The position numbers and the translations under genes are program-made. A stretch of 64,000 bases of DNA, from NCBI GenBank assembly GCA_036387135.1, contig DASVUH010000044.1:1-64000 (forward strand), written 5' to 3'. This document shows positions 1 to 8,178 of the stretch, one piece after another. Each line of letters starts with the position of its first letter. The first letter of the stretch is position 1. This stretch comes from JALZCH01 sp036387135 (GTDB lineage Bacteria > Acidobacteriota > Blastocatellia > Pyrinomonadales > Pyrinomonadaceae). Under the pieces are notes generated by a model. The model was not told the origin of the DNA. It made no database searches and saw nothing but the letters and a program-made list of their open reading frames with translations.

Positions 1-48
1 TTGTTCATCGTTCGTTGCAAATCACTTTCTGCAACGAACGATGAACAA
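1..48. repeat. Heptamer-repeat hairpin before the MBL gene
   Basis: Bases 1-19 and 30-48 are exact reverse complements around an 11-base loop. The right arm runs on into heptads of the type AACGAAC up to about base 61. The element ends 7 bases before the ATG at 68 and occupies the place of a ribosome-binding site. A close relative sits at 49258-49310 in front of another gene. Confidence 0.85.
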
Positions 49-67
49 CGAACAACGAACAAAGTTA

Positions 68-841
68 ATGAAATTAACTTTCTTGGGCACAGGCACTTCG
101 ACCGGCGTTCCGTTTATCGGCTGCGATTGCGAGGTTTGCACTTCGGAAGACCCGCGCGACAACCGTCTGCGGGTTTCGGTTTTGATCGAACACGCGGGCA
201 AACGCATTCTGGTTGATGCGTCGGCTGATTTCCGGCAGCAGGCTCTGCGTCACCGCATTCGTCGGCTCGACGCGGTTTTGATTACGCACAGCCACGTTGA
301 TCATATTTTCGGGATGGACGATTTGCGCGCTCTAAATTTTCGTTACGGCGCGCTGGCGATTTTCGCCAACGCTGAAACCTGGACGGATTTGCGCCGCGTT
401 TATCAATACGTTTTTCAGCCGAAACACATCGGAGGCGGGTTGCCGCAGTTTCTTCCGCATATAATTCAATTCGGCGCGCCGTTCAGCTTTGCGCCGGATT
501 TAGAGGTCACGCCGCTCGAAGTCATTCACGGTAAATTGCCGGTCGTCGCTTATCGTTTTAACGATTTCGCTTACGCGACGGATTTAAATTTTATCCCCGA
601 AGAAACAATGGAAAACCTGCGAGATTTGGACGTTTTGGTGATTGACTGCGTCCGCTTCAAACCGCACGCCTCGCATTTCGGACTCGAACAAGCGCTCGCG
701 CATATCGAAAAACTAAAACCGAAACGCGCTTTTTTAACCCATCTGAACCACGAATTTTTGTATAAACGCGATTCAAAATTGCTGCCTGACAACGTGCGGT
801 TCGCATACGACGGCTTGATTGTCAGCGATGAGGAGAAATAA
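68..841 (+). CDS. PhnP-type MBL-fold metallo-hydrolase
   Basis: This is a metallo-beta-lactamase-fold hydrolase of the PhnP / phosphodiesterase-like group. The N-terminus carries the family opening LGTGTSTGVPFIGCDCEVC with its cysteines. The metal motif ITHSHVDHIFGMDD lies at about residues 70-85, and a later H near SHFG plus a conserved LTHLNHE fit the C-terminal metal ligands. The length of about 257 residues is normal for the group. I chose the ATG at 68 because homologues begin at MKLTFLG; the nine in-frame codons upstream are heptamer repeat and encode NNEQRT-like filler. It is followed without a gap by the small acetyltransferase gene, so the two are probably co-transcribed. The substrate cannot be read from sequence; cyclic or phosphodiester substrates are the family precedent. 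Confidence 0.85.
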   Translation: MKLTFLGTGTSTGVPFIGCDCEVCTSEDPRDNRLRVSVLIEHAGKRILVDASADFRQQALRHRIRRLDAVLITHSHVDHIFGMDDLRALNFRYGALAIFANAETWTDLRRVYQYVFQPKHIGGGLPQFLPHIIQFGAPFSFAPDLEVTPLEVIHGKLPVVAYRFNDFAYATDLNFIPEETMENLRDLDVLVIDCVRFKPHASHFGLEQALAHIEKLKPKRAFLTHLNHEFLYKRDSKLLPDNVRFAYDGLIVSDEEK

Positions 842-1120
842 ATGGAAAATTTAAAAGTAATTGACAATAAAGAAAAAGAACGTTTTGAAATTGATTTGGA
901 CGGAAAAATCGCTTTGATTGATTACAGCGAACAAAACGGCGTTGTCGCGATGACGCACACCGAAGTCCCGCAGGAATTTGAAGGCAAAGGCGTCGGCAGC
1001 AAATTAGTAAAAGGCGCGCTGGAAATTGTCAAAAACGACGGCAAGCGTGTCCGCCCGCTTTGCACATTTGTCGCCGCTTATATCAAGCGTCATCCCGAAT
1101 ACGAATCTCTCGCGGTCTAA
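842..1120 (+). CDS. Small GNAT-like N-acetyltransferase (COG2388/YidJ type)
   Basis: This 92-residue protein belongs to the short GCN5-related acetyltransferase group (COG2388). The fold signature is visible as a basic strand region followed by the acetyl-CoA pyrophosphate loop EFEGKGVGSKLVKGAL (about residues 45-60) and the ending CTFVAAYIKRHPEY, which is typical of this group. Its ATG starts immediately after the TAA of the MBL gene, implying translational coupling. The second, full-length GNAT gene follows six bases later, giving a three-gene operon. The substrate is unknown. Confidence 0.85.
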   Translation: MENLKVIDNKEKERFEIDLDGKIALIDYSEQNGVVAMTHTEVPQEFEGKGVGSKLVKGALEIVKNDGKRVRPLCTFVAAYIKRHPEYESLAV

Positions 1121-1126
1121 ATTTTT

Positions 1127-1588
1127 ATGCCGGATAATCTTAATTTTCGTCTAGCAACAATCAACGATTTGCCGCAAATCGTTGAAATGCTCGCCGACGA
1201 TTTTCTCGGAAAACAGCGCGAACGTTTTGAATCGCCTTTGCTGGAAAGCTATTTGCAGGCGTTTGAGGAAATTGAGCGCGACCCGAACAACGAATTAATC
1301 GTCGTCGAACAAAATGGCGAAATCGTCGGGACGCTCCAATTAACTTTTATTCCTTCAATTTCTTTTCAGGGCGGAAAACGCGCCCAGATCGAATCGGTTC
1401 GCGTCGCCGCCAGCGCGCGCGGGCAGGGAATCGGCAAAAAAATGTTTGAATGGGCGATTGAACGGGCGCGCGAGAAAAACTGCCGGATGATTCAGCTTTC
1501 GACGAACAACGACCGCGCCGACGCGCAAAGATTTTACGAAAATCTCGGCTTTAAGGCTTCGCACGTCGGGATGAAACTTTATTTATGA
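1127..1588 (+). CDS. GNAT family N-acetyltransferase
   Basis: This is a 153-residue single-domain GNAT acetyltransferase. Motif A is seen as ESVRVAASARGQGIGKKMFEWAIE (about residues 90-112), with the R/Q-x-x-G-x-G/A loop that holds acetyl-CoA pyrophosphate. Motif B follows as AQRFYENLGFKAS. The N-terminal RLATINDLPQIVEML is the usual first strand and helix. It is the last gene of a tightly packed trio with the MBL hydrolase and the small GNAT; a hairpin repeat starts 20 bases after its stop. The family acetylates small amines or protein N-termini; which one applies here cannot be told. Confidence 0.85.
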   Translation: MPDNLNFRLATINDLPQIVEMLADDFLGKQRERFESPLLESYLQAFEEIERDPNNELIVVEQNGEIVGTLQLTFIPSISFQGGKRAQIESVRVAASARGQGIGKKMFEWAIERAREKNCRMIQLSTNNDRADAQRFYENLGFKASHVGMKLYL

Positions 1589-1608
1589 AAATCTTTAGAT
1601 AGATTTGA

Positions 1609-1723
1609 ACCGCCGAGACGCTGAGACGCCGAGTTAGAGAATTGAAGTAAAACCAGAGAAAATATGAAAACAAATGTATAACTTTTTTTGTTTTTAATCT
1701 CGGCGTCCCGGCGTCTCGGCGGT
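1609..1723. repeat. Octamer-repeat inverted repeat (element A)
   Basis: The arms 1609-1633 and 1699-1723 are 25 bases each and complementary except for two positions. They are built of degenerate octads CGCCGAGA / CGCTGAGA. The 65-base loop is AT-rich. The element lies between the GNAT gene and ribF, ending 31 bases before the ribF start. Element B at 35269-35350 has near-identical arms. Confidence 0.85.
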
Positions 1724-1754
1724 AAAAGGTATTTACCTGACTGAAGTTATATTT

Positions 1755-2708
1755 ATGAAAATCTTTCACGGAACCGAAAACGCCGGAATTTTGCGCCCGA
1801 CAATTCTGACGCTCGGTGTTTTTGACGGTCTGCATCTCGGTCATCAACAAATTATGGCGACCGTCGTTGAACGGGCGAAAACAATCAATGCAGTTCCGAC
1901 CGCAATTACTTTCGATCCGCATCCGCGCGCCGTTTTACAGCCGGAAAATGCGCCGCCGCTTTTGCAAACGCTCGATCAAAGGCTCGGCGCGCTCGAAGTT
2001 TTGGGAATCGAACAGACGATTATCATTCGTTTTTCGAGAGAATTTGCCGCTACAAACGCCGAAGATTTTTTGCGCGATATTATCCGCGAAAGATTGCAGG
2101 CGAAAGAAGTTTATTTGGGAAAAGGTTTCGCATTCGGCAAAGGCAGAGCCGGAAACATTGGACTTTTGCGAGAGAAAAGCAAGGAATTAGGCTTTTTCGC
2201 AGATGAAGTCGAAGAAGTGCAATTGCGCGGTCAGCGCATCAGTTCTTCGCAAATCCGGCGGCTTCTTACGGAAGGAAAGGTAAATCTGGCACGTCGAATG
2301 CTTGGCAGACCTTATGGCGTCGAAGGTCGTGTCGTTCACGGACAACAGCGCGGGCGAACAATCGGTTTTCCGACGGCGAATTTGATGACGAACAACCGCG
2401 TGATTCCGCGCGCGGGCGTTTATGTGACGGCGACTTTGATTGAAGGCGCGTGGCGACGGAGCATTACAAACATCGGCGTCCGCCCGACTTTTGAAAATGA
2501 GGCGCAGCCGACAATCGAAACTTACGTTCTCGATTGGAACGGCGATTTGTACGGCGATGTGATTCGCGTACGGTTTTTGCACCGCGTTCGCGACGAACGA
2601 AAATTCGGCGGAATCGAAGAATTGAAAACGCAAATTTTCAAGGATTTGCGCCGCGCCGAAAGATATTTTGAATTGAAGGGCGTTCGGCAGAATTTGAATA
2701 TTGTTTGA
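1755..2708 (+). CDS. ribF: Bifunctional riboflavin kinase / FAD synthetase
   Basis: This enzyme phosphorylates riboflavin to FMN and adenylylates FMN to FAD. The N-terminal nucleotidyltransferase domain (about residues 15-185) shows GVFDGLHLGHQQIM, the HIGH-like motif, then FAFGKGRAGN and SSQIRRLLTEG. The C-terminal kinase domain shows GRTIGFPTANL, the conserved T-A-N metal/ATP site, followed by TNIGVRPTFE, ETYVLDW and the end motif VRDERKFGGIEEL. At 317 residues it is full length. The start ATG follows an octamer hairpin by 31 bases without an obvious Shine-Dalgarno. The antitoxin-like gene starts 19 bases after the stop. Confidence 0.96.
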   Translation: MKIFHGTENAGILRPTILTLGVFDGLHLGHQQIMATVVERAKTINAVPTAITFDPHPRAVLQPENAPPLLQTLDQRLGALEVLGIEQTIIIRFSREFAATNAEDFLRDIIRERLQAKEVYLGKGFAFGKGRAGNIGLLREKSKELGFFADEVEEVQLRGQRISSSQIRRLLTEGKVNLARRMLGRPYGVEGRVVHGQQRGRTIGFPTANLMTNNRVIPRAGVYVTATLIEGAWRRSITNIGVRPTFENEAQPTIETYVLDWNGDLYGDVIRVRFLHRVRDERKFGGIEELKTQIFKDLRRAERYFELKGVRQNLNIV

Positions 2709-2727
2709 GACGAGGAGAACACTGAAA

Positions 2728-3015
2728 ATGCTGGAAGTCACTGTTTCTACGGAACACGAAAAACAATTACAGCAATTAGCCGCCAGAGAAGGTAAAGATG
2801 TTGGGAGTTTTGCTGCTGAGCTTTTGGAAGAAAAGATTGAAGAAGCTTATCGCCAAAACGGTAATGCGGAAAAAAACGAAGAAATGCCGAAAGAGCGCAG
2901 ATATATGCGAATGAAAGGAATGTTTTCGAGTGGTAGAACTGATACTTCGGAACGCCTTAAAGAACTGCTTCGTGAAGAAGATTTTGATCCGACTGAAGGG
3001 TTTAGTATCAGATAA
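2728..3015 (+). CDS. Putative antitoxin of PIN-domain TA pair
   Basis: This small acidic protein of 95 residues lies directly upstream of a PIN-domain toxin and overlaps it by one base (the last A of TAA is the first of ATG). The N-terminus MLEVTVSTEHEKQLQQLA resembles ribbon-helix-helix antitoxin openings, followed by a charged helical region EELLEEKIEEAYRQ and an unstructured toxin-binding tail ending in FDPTEGFSIR. I chose the ATG at 2728 because a GAGGAG ribosome-binding site sits 10 bases upstream. The pair probably regulates its own expression. The exact antitoxin family is not identified. Confidence 0.75.
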   Translation: MLEVTVSTEHEKQLQQLAAREGKDVGSFAAELLEEKIEEAYRQNGNAEKNEEMPKERRYMRMKGMFSSGRTDTSERLKELLREEDFDPTEGFSIR

Positions 3016-3428
3016 TGGCTTATTTACTTGATTCAGGCTTTCTCTTCGGATTTATTGACGAAACCGACAAAAATAACGAACGAATCGGCGAAATCTTAGA
3101 AAATATAATTGAACCGATAGTTTTGCCGGTTCCGGCAATTACGGAAGTTGCTTATTTCGTCTCAAAATATCTCGGTGTTGTAGCTTTGGCAAATTTTCTG
3201 GACGAAACGAGTCAGACCGATTTTGTTTTGGAAACTCCGACCTCCGAAGATTACAAACGAGCCGCGGACGTTTTGCGGAAATACAATGACGCAAATATTG
3301 ATTTTGTTGACGCCCTGATTATGGCAATCGCCGAAAGATTGAAAATTACGAAGATTTTAACCGTTGACCGGCGGCATTTTGGAATGTTTCGTCCGGCGCA
3401 CTGCAAAGCGTTTGAAATTCTTCCGTAG
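3015..3428 (+). CDS. PIN-domain ribonuclease toxin (VapC-like)
   Basis: This 137-residue protein has the PIN fold pattern. It has an N-terminal Asp in YLLDSGFLFGFID, a central Glu in ITEVAYFV, and C-terminal acids in NIDFVDALIMAIAERL and TVDRRHF, which together match the metal-binding cluster of VapC-type RNases. It follows the antitoxin with a one-base overlap, the typical toxin-antitoxin order. Such toxins cleave tRNA or rRNA when freed from their antitoxin. Chromosomal housekeeping genes flank it (ribF, an AarF kinase). The target RNA cannot be inferred. Confidence 0.85.
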   Translation: MAYLLDSGFLFGFIDETDKNNERIGEILENIIEPIVLPVPAITEVAYFVSKYLGVVALANFLDETSQTDFVLETPTSEDYKRAADVLRKYNDANIDFVDALIMAIAERLKITKILTVDRRHFGMFRPAHCKAFEILP

Positions 3429-3516
3429 AAAATTACGCCGAACGCGGTCAGCGTTTTTTTCGTCAAAGATAGGTACTAAGTTGTATTTAATTTGTTATTA
3501 AAAGCTGAATTTTATA

Positions 3517-5283
3517 ATGCAAGATAATAAACAAGGGGTTTTAACTACAGAATTGCCGGAACGAAACGGCAATCATTTGTCCGATTCAAATTCAAACGCT
3601 CTGGTCAAAATTTCCGATACGAACGGAAACGGCAAAATTGCTTTGCCTGCAAAGAGCAAAGTGACGATTCCGCGCGCCGATGCAAAGGCTTTTGCTGCGT
3701 TGGAAGCTGCGGAAAACGCTTCGGCGAATACTTATCAAGGCTTGCGCGGCTGGTTTCGTTTGATGCTCGTTGGTTCGGTCGTCGGCAGACTCGCGCTTTA
3801 TCTTTATCTCGACCGCTACGATATTTCTTACAAGTATTATCGAGCGCACGTCGAAAATCGTTTTGAGCGCGCCCGCCAGATGAATTGGTTTGCGGTTTTG
3901 GGCGAATACGTTTTGGAAATTTATCGCTGGCTGTTCGATAAAACGGTTCGGCTCGTGCGCTGGTGGGTTTTTCGCGGCGAATCTAACAAAGACCGGATTC
4001 AGGAAAAACAGGCAATTTGGCTCAAAAAAACGATTATTAAGCTCGGTCCGACGTTTATCAAAATCGGTCAGGCGCTGGGAACTCGCGCCGATCTTTTGCC
4101 GCTTTCGTATGTCAAAGAACTCGGCACGCTGCAAGATGACGTTCCGGCTTTTTCCAATGAAATCGCTTTTGCCAGAATTGAAAAAGAATTAGGCAAACCG
4201 ATTCAGGAGTTGTACGGCGATTTTGATGTCGAGCCGGTCGCTGCGGCTTCGCTCGGACAGGTTTATCGGGCGCATCTTTTTTCGGGTGAAGAAGTCGCAG
4301 TCAAAGTCCAGCGACCGAATCTTGCGGCTACAATTCGCGGCGACATTGACATTATGGCGAAAATCGCCAAATTCGCCGAGCGTTTTCCGTCTCTGAACGA
4401 AAACGCCGATTGGGCTGGAATGCTGCGCGAGTTTGACGAAACGATTCACGAGGAAATGGATTATTCCTCGGAAGCGCATAACGCCGAACGTTTCAGCGAA
4501 AGTTTCAAAGATTGGATTGCCGTTCACGTTCCGAAAATTTACTGGACGCACACCACGCCGCGCGTGATGACGATGGAGTTTATTCGCGGCACGAAAGTTA
4601 TCGAAGTCGAAGCTCTCAAGGCGCAGGGAATTTCGGCTGCGAAAGTAAATCGTTTGTTGATTCGGACGTATTTAAAACAGCTTCTCGAAGACGGCTTTTT
4701 CCACGCCGATCCGCATCCGGGAAATTTGCTCGTAATGCCGGATGGACGGCTCGCGTTTTTCGATTTCGGAATGGTCGGGCGAATTGATCGTCGTTTGCAA
4801 TCGAAAATGGTTGACGCCTTTTTCCACGTCGTCTCAAAAGACCCGCAGGGAATCGCGCAGGATTTGATTGATCTTGATTTTATGAAGCCCGGCGGCGATC
4901 CCGAAAAGGTGCGCCCGATTGTCGAAAAGATGTTCTCGCTGCATCTCGATTTGAAGTTGAAAGACGTAAAATTCAAGGAAATGACTTACGAGCTGGCGGA
5001 TATTATGTACGATTATCCGTTTCGCCTGCCGTCGAATTTCACTTACATTATGCGCGCTCTGATGACGCTCGAAGGCATCGGTTATGTGATTGACCCGGAA
5101 TTTAATTTCTTTGAAACCGCGCGCCCGTACGCCAAAGAATTTATGCTGCGGCGCGAAAGCAAATATTTCCGGCAGATGATTTTCGACAAAATAACCGGGC
5201 GCGAATCGGAAAACGGCAAAATTGACTGGCAGAAAACCTGGAAGCTGGCGAAAATGGCGGTCAAAGCATATCTTCAAAAATGA
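3517..5283 (+). CDS. AarF/ABC1/UbiB family atypical kinase
   Basis: This 588-residue protein belongs to the ABC1/UbiB atypical kinase-like family. The diagnostic KxGQ motif is present in LGPTFIKIGQALGTRADLLP (about residues 175-195). The alanine-rich loop AAASLGQVYRA, VAVKVQRP with its lysine, the catalytic loop HADPHPGNLL and the metal motif FFDFGMVGR follow in order. About 100 N-terminal residues are low-complexity and polar. A hydrophobic or amphipathic stretch LRGWFRLMLVGSVVGRLALYL may contact the membrane. Members assist ubiquinone or other lipid metabolism, but the true substrate is uncertain. It stands alone; no ubi gene is visible nearby. Confidence 0.9.
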   Translation: MQDNKQGVLTTELPERNGNHLSDSNSNALVKISDTNGNGKIALPAKSKVTIPRADAKAFAALEAAENASANTYQGLRGWFRLMLVGSVVGRLALYLYLDRYDISYKYYRAHVENRFERARQMNWFAVLGEYVLEIYRWLFDKTVRLVRWWVFRGESNKDRIQEKQAIWLKKTIIKLGPTFIKIGQALGTRADLLPLSYVKELGTLQDDVPAFSNEIAFARIEKELGKPIQELYGDFDVEPVAAASLGQVYRAHLFSGEEVAVKVQRPNLAATIRGDIDIMAKIAKFAERFPSLNENADWAGMLREFDETIHEEMDYSSEAHNAERFSESFKDWIAVHVPKIYWTHTTPRVMTMEFIRGTKVIEVEALKAQGISAAKVNRLLIRTYLKQLLEDGFFHADPHPGNLLVMPDGRLAFFDFGMVGRIDRRLQSKMVDAFFHVVSKDPQGIAQDLIDLDFMKPGGDPEKVRPIVEKMFSLHLDLKLKDVKFKEMTYELADIMYDYPFRLPSNFTYIMRALMTLEGIGYVIDPEFNFFETARPYAKEFMLRRESKYFRQMIFDKITGRESENGKIDWQKTWKLAKMAVKAYLQK

Positions 5284-5492
5284 TGCAAACCATTGCAATT
5301 GAACAGATTGAATCAAAATTAAAATGATTCCCAAAGGCGAATCTGCGGTTTATCATTTCGTTTTATAGCAAGCTTGCCGCAATAAATATTTAAGAATAAG
5401 AGTGAAGCGCTTTCTGTTAATTCAAACATTTCGCCCTAAAAAATGTCGTCGGAGCTTTGTTTTCCTGAAATTGATTATTGGCTAAATAATAA

Positions 5493-5514
5493 AAGGTTGC
5501 CGCGCGGCAACCTT
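5493..5514 (-). terminator. Terminator of tRNA-Glu
   Basis: This is a 22-base near-perfect palindrome of AAGGTTGCCGC and its complement. Read on the minus strand it is followed by TTATTATT. It lies 42 bases downstream of the tRNA 3' end and is also placed to stop transcription from the AarF gene. Confidence 0.75.
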
Positions 5515-5555
5515 GTAATATATTAAATTTGTGATACTGAGCTATTAAACTATTC

Positions 5556-5632
5556 TGGCAGCGCATACGGGGCTCGAACCCGTGGTCTCAGCCTTGAGAG
5601 GGCTGCGTGTTAACCGACTACACCAATGCGCC
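5556..5632 (-). tRNA. tRNA-Glu (anticodon CTC)
   Basis: Folding by eye on the minus strand gives a 7-bp acceptor GGCGCAT/ATGCGCT (one G-U), a 4-bp D stem GTGT/ACAC, a 5-bp anticodon stem CAGCC/GGCTG with loop CTCTCAA (anticodon CTC), a T stem ACGGG/CCCGT with TTCGAGC, discriminator G and an encoded CCA. Total 77 bases. The 5' half lies inside the left attachment repeat of the island, so part of this gene may be island-derived. Confidence 0.96.
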
Positions 5633-5667
5633 CCTCGATAAGGGAATTTAATTATAGTCAGATTTTT
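5590..5667. repeat. attL, 78-bp direct repeat copy 1
   Basis: This copy covers the tRNA-Glu from the anticodon region to its 5' end plus 35 bases upstream including the TATAAT box. It is identical to 15867-15944 at every position I compared. Sequence diverges immediately outside both copies, except for a shared -35-like spacing. Confidence 0.93.
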
Positions 5668-5680
5668 TCCGGTTTGGCAA
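5651..5680 (-). promoter_or_regulatory. Promoter of tRNA-Glu
   Basis: On the minus strand a perfect -10 TATAAT (5651-5656) is preceded by 18 bases and a -35-like TTGCCA (5675-5680). The -10 ends 18 bases before the mature tRNA 5' end. The -10 is within the 78-bp attachment repeat, while the -35 is outside it on the island side. The chromosomal copy at the right end has TTGCAA at the same spacing. Confidence 0.8.
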
Positions 5681-5799
5681 GGATGAGTTTTCGATTTTAT
5701 TAAAATACAGCAACCATCGAGGTTCTGTGTTTTTGATGGCTAGTTCTCATTTTGGAAGCAGCCGAAAAGAAAAAGTCTTTCTTTTCTTCTCGCCATCCC

Positions 5800-5851
5800 G
5801 GACACTCAAAAATCTCATATTTTTACTTTCAATGTGTCCTTGAATGTGTCC
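5800..5851. promoter_or_regulatory. Integrase arm-type sites, left end
   Basis: TGTGTCC occurs at 5833-5839 and 5845-5851 with a 12-base period. An inverted copy (GGACACT) is at 5800-5806. The same pair with the same 12-base period recurs at 15799-15817 inside the right end. Such paired repeats flanking att sites are the expected pattern of N-terminal (arm) binding sites of tyrosine integrases. Confidence 0.65.
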
Positions 5852-5871
5852 TTAAGAAATGAAGGAACACA

Positions 5872-6981
5872 ATGGCTAAAGACAGAAATGGTTACGTTTA
5901 TGAAGAAAAAGGCAAATGGATTGCGCGTGTAACAACGACAGATGAAACCGGAAAGCGCCGCAACTTCAAACGGACTGCAAATTCTAAATCCGAAGCAAAA
6001 GAATTGCTCAAACAAATTGTTCGCCAACTTGATGATGAAGGCGTTAAAGCAGTAGATACTGTGAGCTTAACTTTTGATGATTTAGCAACTCACTATCAAC
6101 AGAATTTTCTGCATCCCGCTCAGTACATTAATGGTCGCAAAATTAGCGGCTTGCGGGATGTGGATAGAGCAAAAAGAGTTGTTGCTCATTTCCGCTCTTT
6201 CTTCGGTAAGAAAAAGCTGCGTTCAATAAATTATGGGGATGTAGCCAGCTACAAAAGAATGAGAATGGCAACTCCAACCGTTCACAACAGGCAAAGAAAC
6301 ATTGCCACAATGAACCGCGAGTTAGTTGTTTTGCGGCGAATGTTCAACATTGCTTTAGCTCAAGGTTGGATTATGAAAAATCCGTTCAACTGCGGCGAAC
6401 CTTTAATTACTCCGGCAGATGAAAGAATCCGTGAAAGGATTTTAACGCTTGAAGAGGAAGGCAGACTATTAGAAGTTTGTGACCGCCCAAAAAGGCAATA
6501 TCTCAAATCATTGCTAATTACGATGCTTGATACGGCGGCTCGCAAAAATGAAGTTCAACAGCTTATTTGGCAGTTCGTTGATTTTGAACACCGCTTGATA
6601 ACCTTTGTTGGTCTGACTACAAAGACTCTGAAAACTCGTCAAGTTGCTATGACTCAAAGATTATATGATGAGCTTTGGTCAATGTGGCTGGAATCAGACA
6701 GGGATTTAGACGCTCCGGTATTCGGGAAAAAATGTATCAGAACTGCCTTTAGGAATGCTTGCCGCGAAGTTGGCATTCCTCACGGCGGCATTGACGGAAT
6801 TACACCGCATCAAGCAAGGCATACGGCAGCGAGTCGCTTGGTTAAAGGTAATCTTCCAATTCAAATGGTCGGTAAAATTCTTGGTCACAGTCAGCCGCAA
6901 ACCTCTTACCGATACATTACTGCAAACAACGAAACTTTGCGCGAAGCAGCTTTAATTTTAGAATCAGCCCAAAAAAGTTGA
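5872..6981 (+). CDS. Tyrosine recombinase / site-specific integrase
   Basis: This 369-residue integrase catalyses insertion and excision of the island. The N-terminal arm-binding segment (about residues 1-60, YVYEEKGKWIARVTT...) resembles AP2-like integrase domains. A SAM-like core-binding domain covers about 65-165. In the catalytic domain I see the first Arg in MLDTAARKNEVQQL, HQARHTAASRL (H-x-x-R) and LGHSQPQTSYRYI with the nucleophilic Tyr after the LGH motif. The start at 5872 has GAAGGA about 6 bases upstream. The gene sits 205 bases from attL and reads inward. A hairpin terminator follows. Confidence 0.95.
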   Translation: MAKDRNGYVYEEKGKWIARVTTTDETGKRRNFKRTANSKSEAKELLKQIVRQLDDEGVKAVDTVSLTFDDLATHYQQNFLHPAQYINGRKISGLRDVDRAKRVVAHFRSFFGKKKLRSINYGDVASYKRMRMATPTVHNRQRNIATMNRELVVLRRMFNIALAQGWIMKNPFNCGEPLITPADERIRERILTLEEEGRLLEVCDRPKRQYLKSLLITMLDTAARKNEVQQLIWQFVDFEHRLITFVGLTTKTLKTRQVAMTQRLYDELWSMWLESDRDLDAPVFGKKCIRTAFRNACREVGIPHGGIDGITPHQARHTAASRLVKGNLPIQMVGKILGHSQPQTSYRYITANNETLREAALILESAQKS

Positions 6982-7000
6982 GTAACTTGTAAACAGGAAA

Positions 7001-7038
7001 AGCCAATCAGAGTAAAAATGCTCTTGATTGGCTTTTTT
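7001..7038 (+). terminator. Terminator after integrase
   Basis: AGCCAATCAGAG and CTCTTGATTGGCT pair across an 8-base loop, followed by six T. It lies 20 bases after the integrase stop. Confidence 0.85.
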
Positions 7039-7139
7039 GCTTGAGAACTATGGTTAAAATTTTATGATTAGTGTGCAAGTGTCTGCTATTTTATGATTAT
7101 TGGCTTAATAGTTTTCCTTTCGTTTATATCTACAGTTGT

Positions 7140-7403
7140 ATGAGTAAAAACGCCAAATCAAGTAAGAAAAAAACTAAAATGGGGCGCCCTGTTGGCTCAA
7201 CAAAGTTTGAGAAAGACGATTTTATTGAAATCGCAATTGATGCTTACAAACACGCGCTGAGATACTATAAGCACCCCACTCAAAAAGAAGTTGCAAGCGA
7301 ACTCAGAATCTCCCGCGCCACTTTTTGCCGCTACTTAAATAAATACATATCTTGGAACGACATTAAAGGCTCCGCACAGTGGGAAACCCTTAGAAAGCGA
7401 TAG
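7140..7403 (+). CDS. Small HTH protein, possible excisionase or regulator
   Basis: This is a small basic protein of 87 residues. A lysine-rich N-terminus with MGRPVGSTK resembles AT-hook-like openings. It is followed by a helix-turn-helix pattern PTQKEVASELRISRATFCRYLNKY (about residues 46-69), as in phage regulators and recombination directionality factors. I chose the ATG at 7140; the in-frame ATG at 7071 would add hydrophobic codons that overlap the preceding intergenic region. No strong Shine-Dalgarno is visible. Its place right after the integrase suggests a role in controlling integration or excision, which is inference only. Confidence 0.6.
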   Translation: MSKNAKSSKKKTKMGRPVGSTKFEKDDFIEIAIDAYKHALRYYKHPTQKEVASELRISRATFCRYLNKYISWNDIKGSAQWETLRKR

Positions 7404-7513
7404 TTTAAAAGAAAAACTTAATGAGACTTAATGAGACATTTATAAAATCCCGCCTTGTTAAAATTGTTACAGATAGAAAAGGTTGAATTAAATGTAGTTC
7501 AGCCTAAATAGGT

Positions 7514-7560
7514 AAGGGCAAGTTTCAAATTAGTTTGGACGCTACCTGAAACTTACCCTT
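7514..7560 (+). promoter_or_regulatory. Hairpin 1 in leader of the 7675 gene
   Basis: AAGGGCAAGTTTCA (7514-7527) pairs with TGAAACTTACCCTT (7547-7560) with one mismatch across 19 bases. It lies about 115 bases upstream of the next start codon and could be a leader structure or the end of an upstream transcript; it has only a three-T tail. Confidence 0.5.
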
Positions 7561-7610
7561 TGATTTTAACCATTTTCACAAGGCTATTAGTGTCTTGCGA
7601 AAACAAGGAT

Positions 7611-7654
7611 TAGACTGCCTTGCTGTATTAATTATAGCAAAGCCCGGCAGTCTA
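7611..7654 (+). promoter_or_regulatory. Hairpin 2 next to the ribosome-binding site
   Basis: A perfect 9-bp stem TAGACTGCC/GGCAGTCTA encloses a second 5-bp stem TTGCT/AGCAA. It ends 10 bases before the AAGGAGG of the gene at 7675. Its place suggests translational control or protein binding. Confidence 0.55.
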
Positions 7655-7674
7655 CTCAAATAGAAGGAGGGCAA

Positions 7675-8124
7675 ATGAAAATTAAGACAGCAAAAAACTT
7701 AGTCACGCTTGACTGGGAATTAAAAAATAAAAGAAAAACTGACAACGAAATCATTCTCAGTATGGTTGAGAAACTTGAATATTGGTTTGAGAAATATCCT
7801 AAGGGATTTGCCAAGCATTGCGAACCGAGAATAGACCAAGAGCATTTGGACGGTCTGAGCTGGACGCAGGAGCTATCAATAAGCAGGTATCTCTTTAAAA
7901 AAGCCTTTAAGGAAATCGGAATCTGTTACCTATCCCCTGAGCAGTTTGAACAGGCAGAGGATAAATTTCAGGGTAAGTTTTACTGTAGCGTTCTTCATCC
8001 GTTAAACAATCAAAGAACATTCTATTACCGCAATCACAAGCTAATCGCGGCATTGAGTAAGAAATGGTTTGATGGAATTGACCTGATGATTAGCCTCAGC
8101 AATCAAAATGCTAAGCTTAACTAA
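7675..8124 (+). CDS. Hypothetical protein of island
   Basis: This 149-residue protein is not recognised. It has a strong AAGGAGG six bases before the ATG, so it is likely expressed. It has mixed charge, helix-rich character and aromatic pairs (EYWFEKYPKGF, KKWFDGIDLMI). The central part SISRYLFKKAFKEIG...YYRNHKLIAALSKKW looks like a compact helical domain of the kind found in phage replication or regulatory proteins, without a defining motif. It is isolated between a structured leader and a terminator. Base composition matches the rest of the island. Function unknown. Confidence 0.7.
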   Translation: MKIKTAKNLVTLDWELKNKRKTDNEIILSMVEKLEYWFEKYPKGFAKHCEPRIDQEHLDGLSWTQELSISRYLFKKAFKEIGICYLSPEQFEQAEDKFQGKFYCSVLHPLNNQRTFYYRNHKLIAALSKKWFDGIDLMISLSNQNAKLN

Positions 8125-8140
8125 TAGTATTTGAAACTTG

Positions 8141-8178
8141 AAAGGGTTTGGATTTATTACTGAACCCTTTTCATTTTT
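8141..8178 (+). terminator. Terminator after hypothetical gene
   Basis: AAAGGGTT (8141-8148) pairs with AACCCTTT (8163-8170) across a 14-base loop. The tail is T-rich, TTCATTTTTT. It begins 17 bases after the stop of the preceding gene. Confidence 0.75.
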
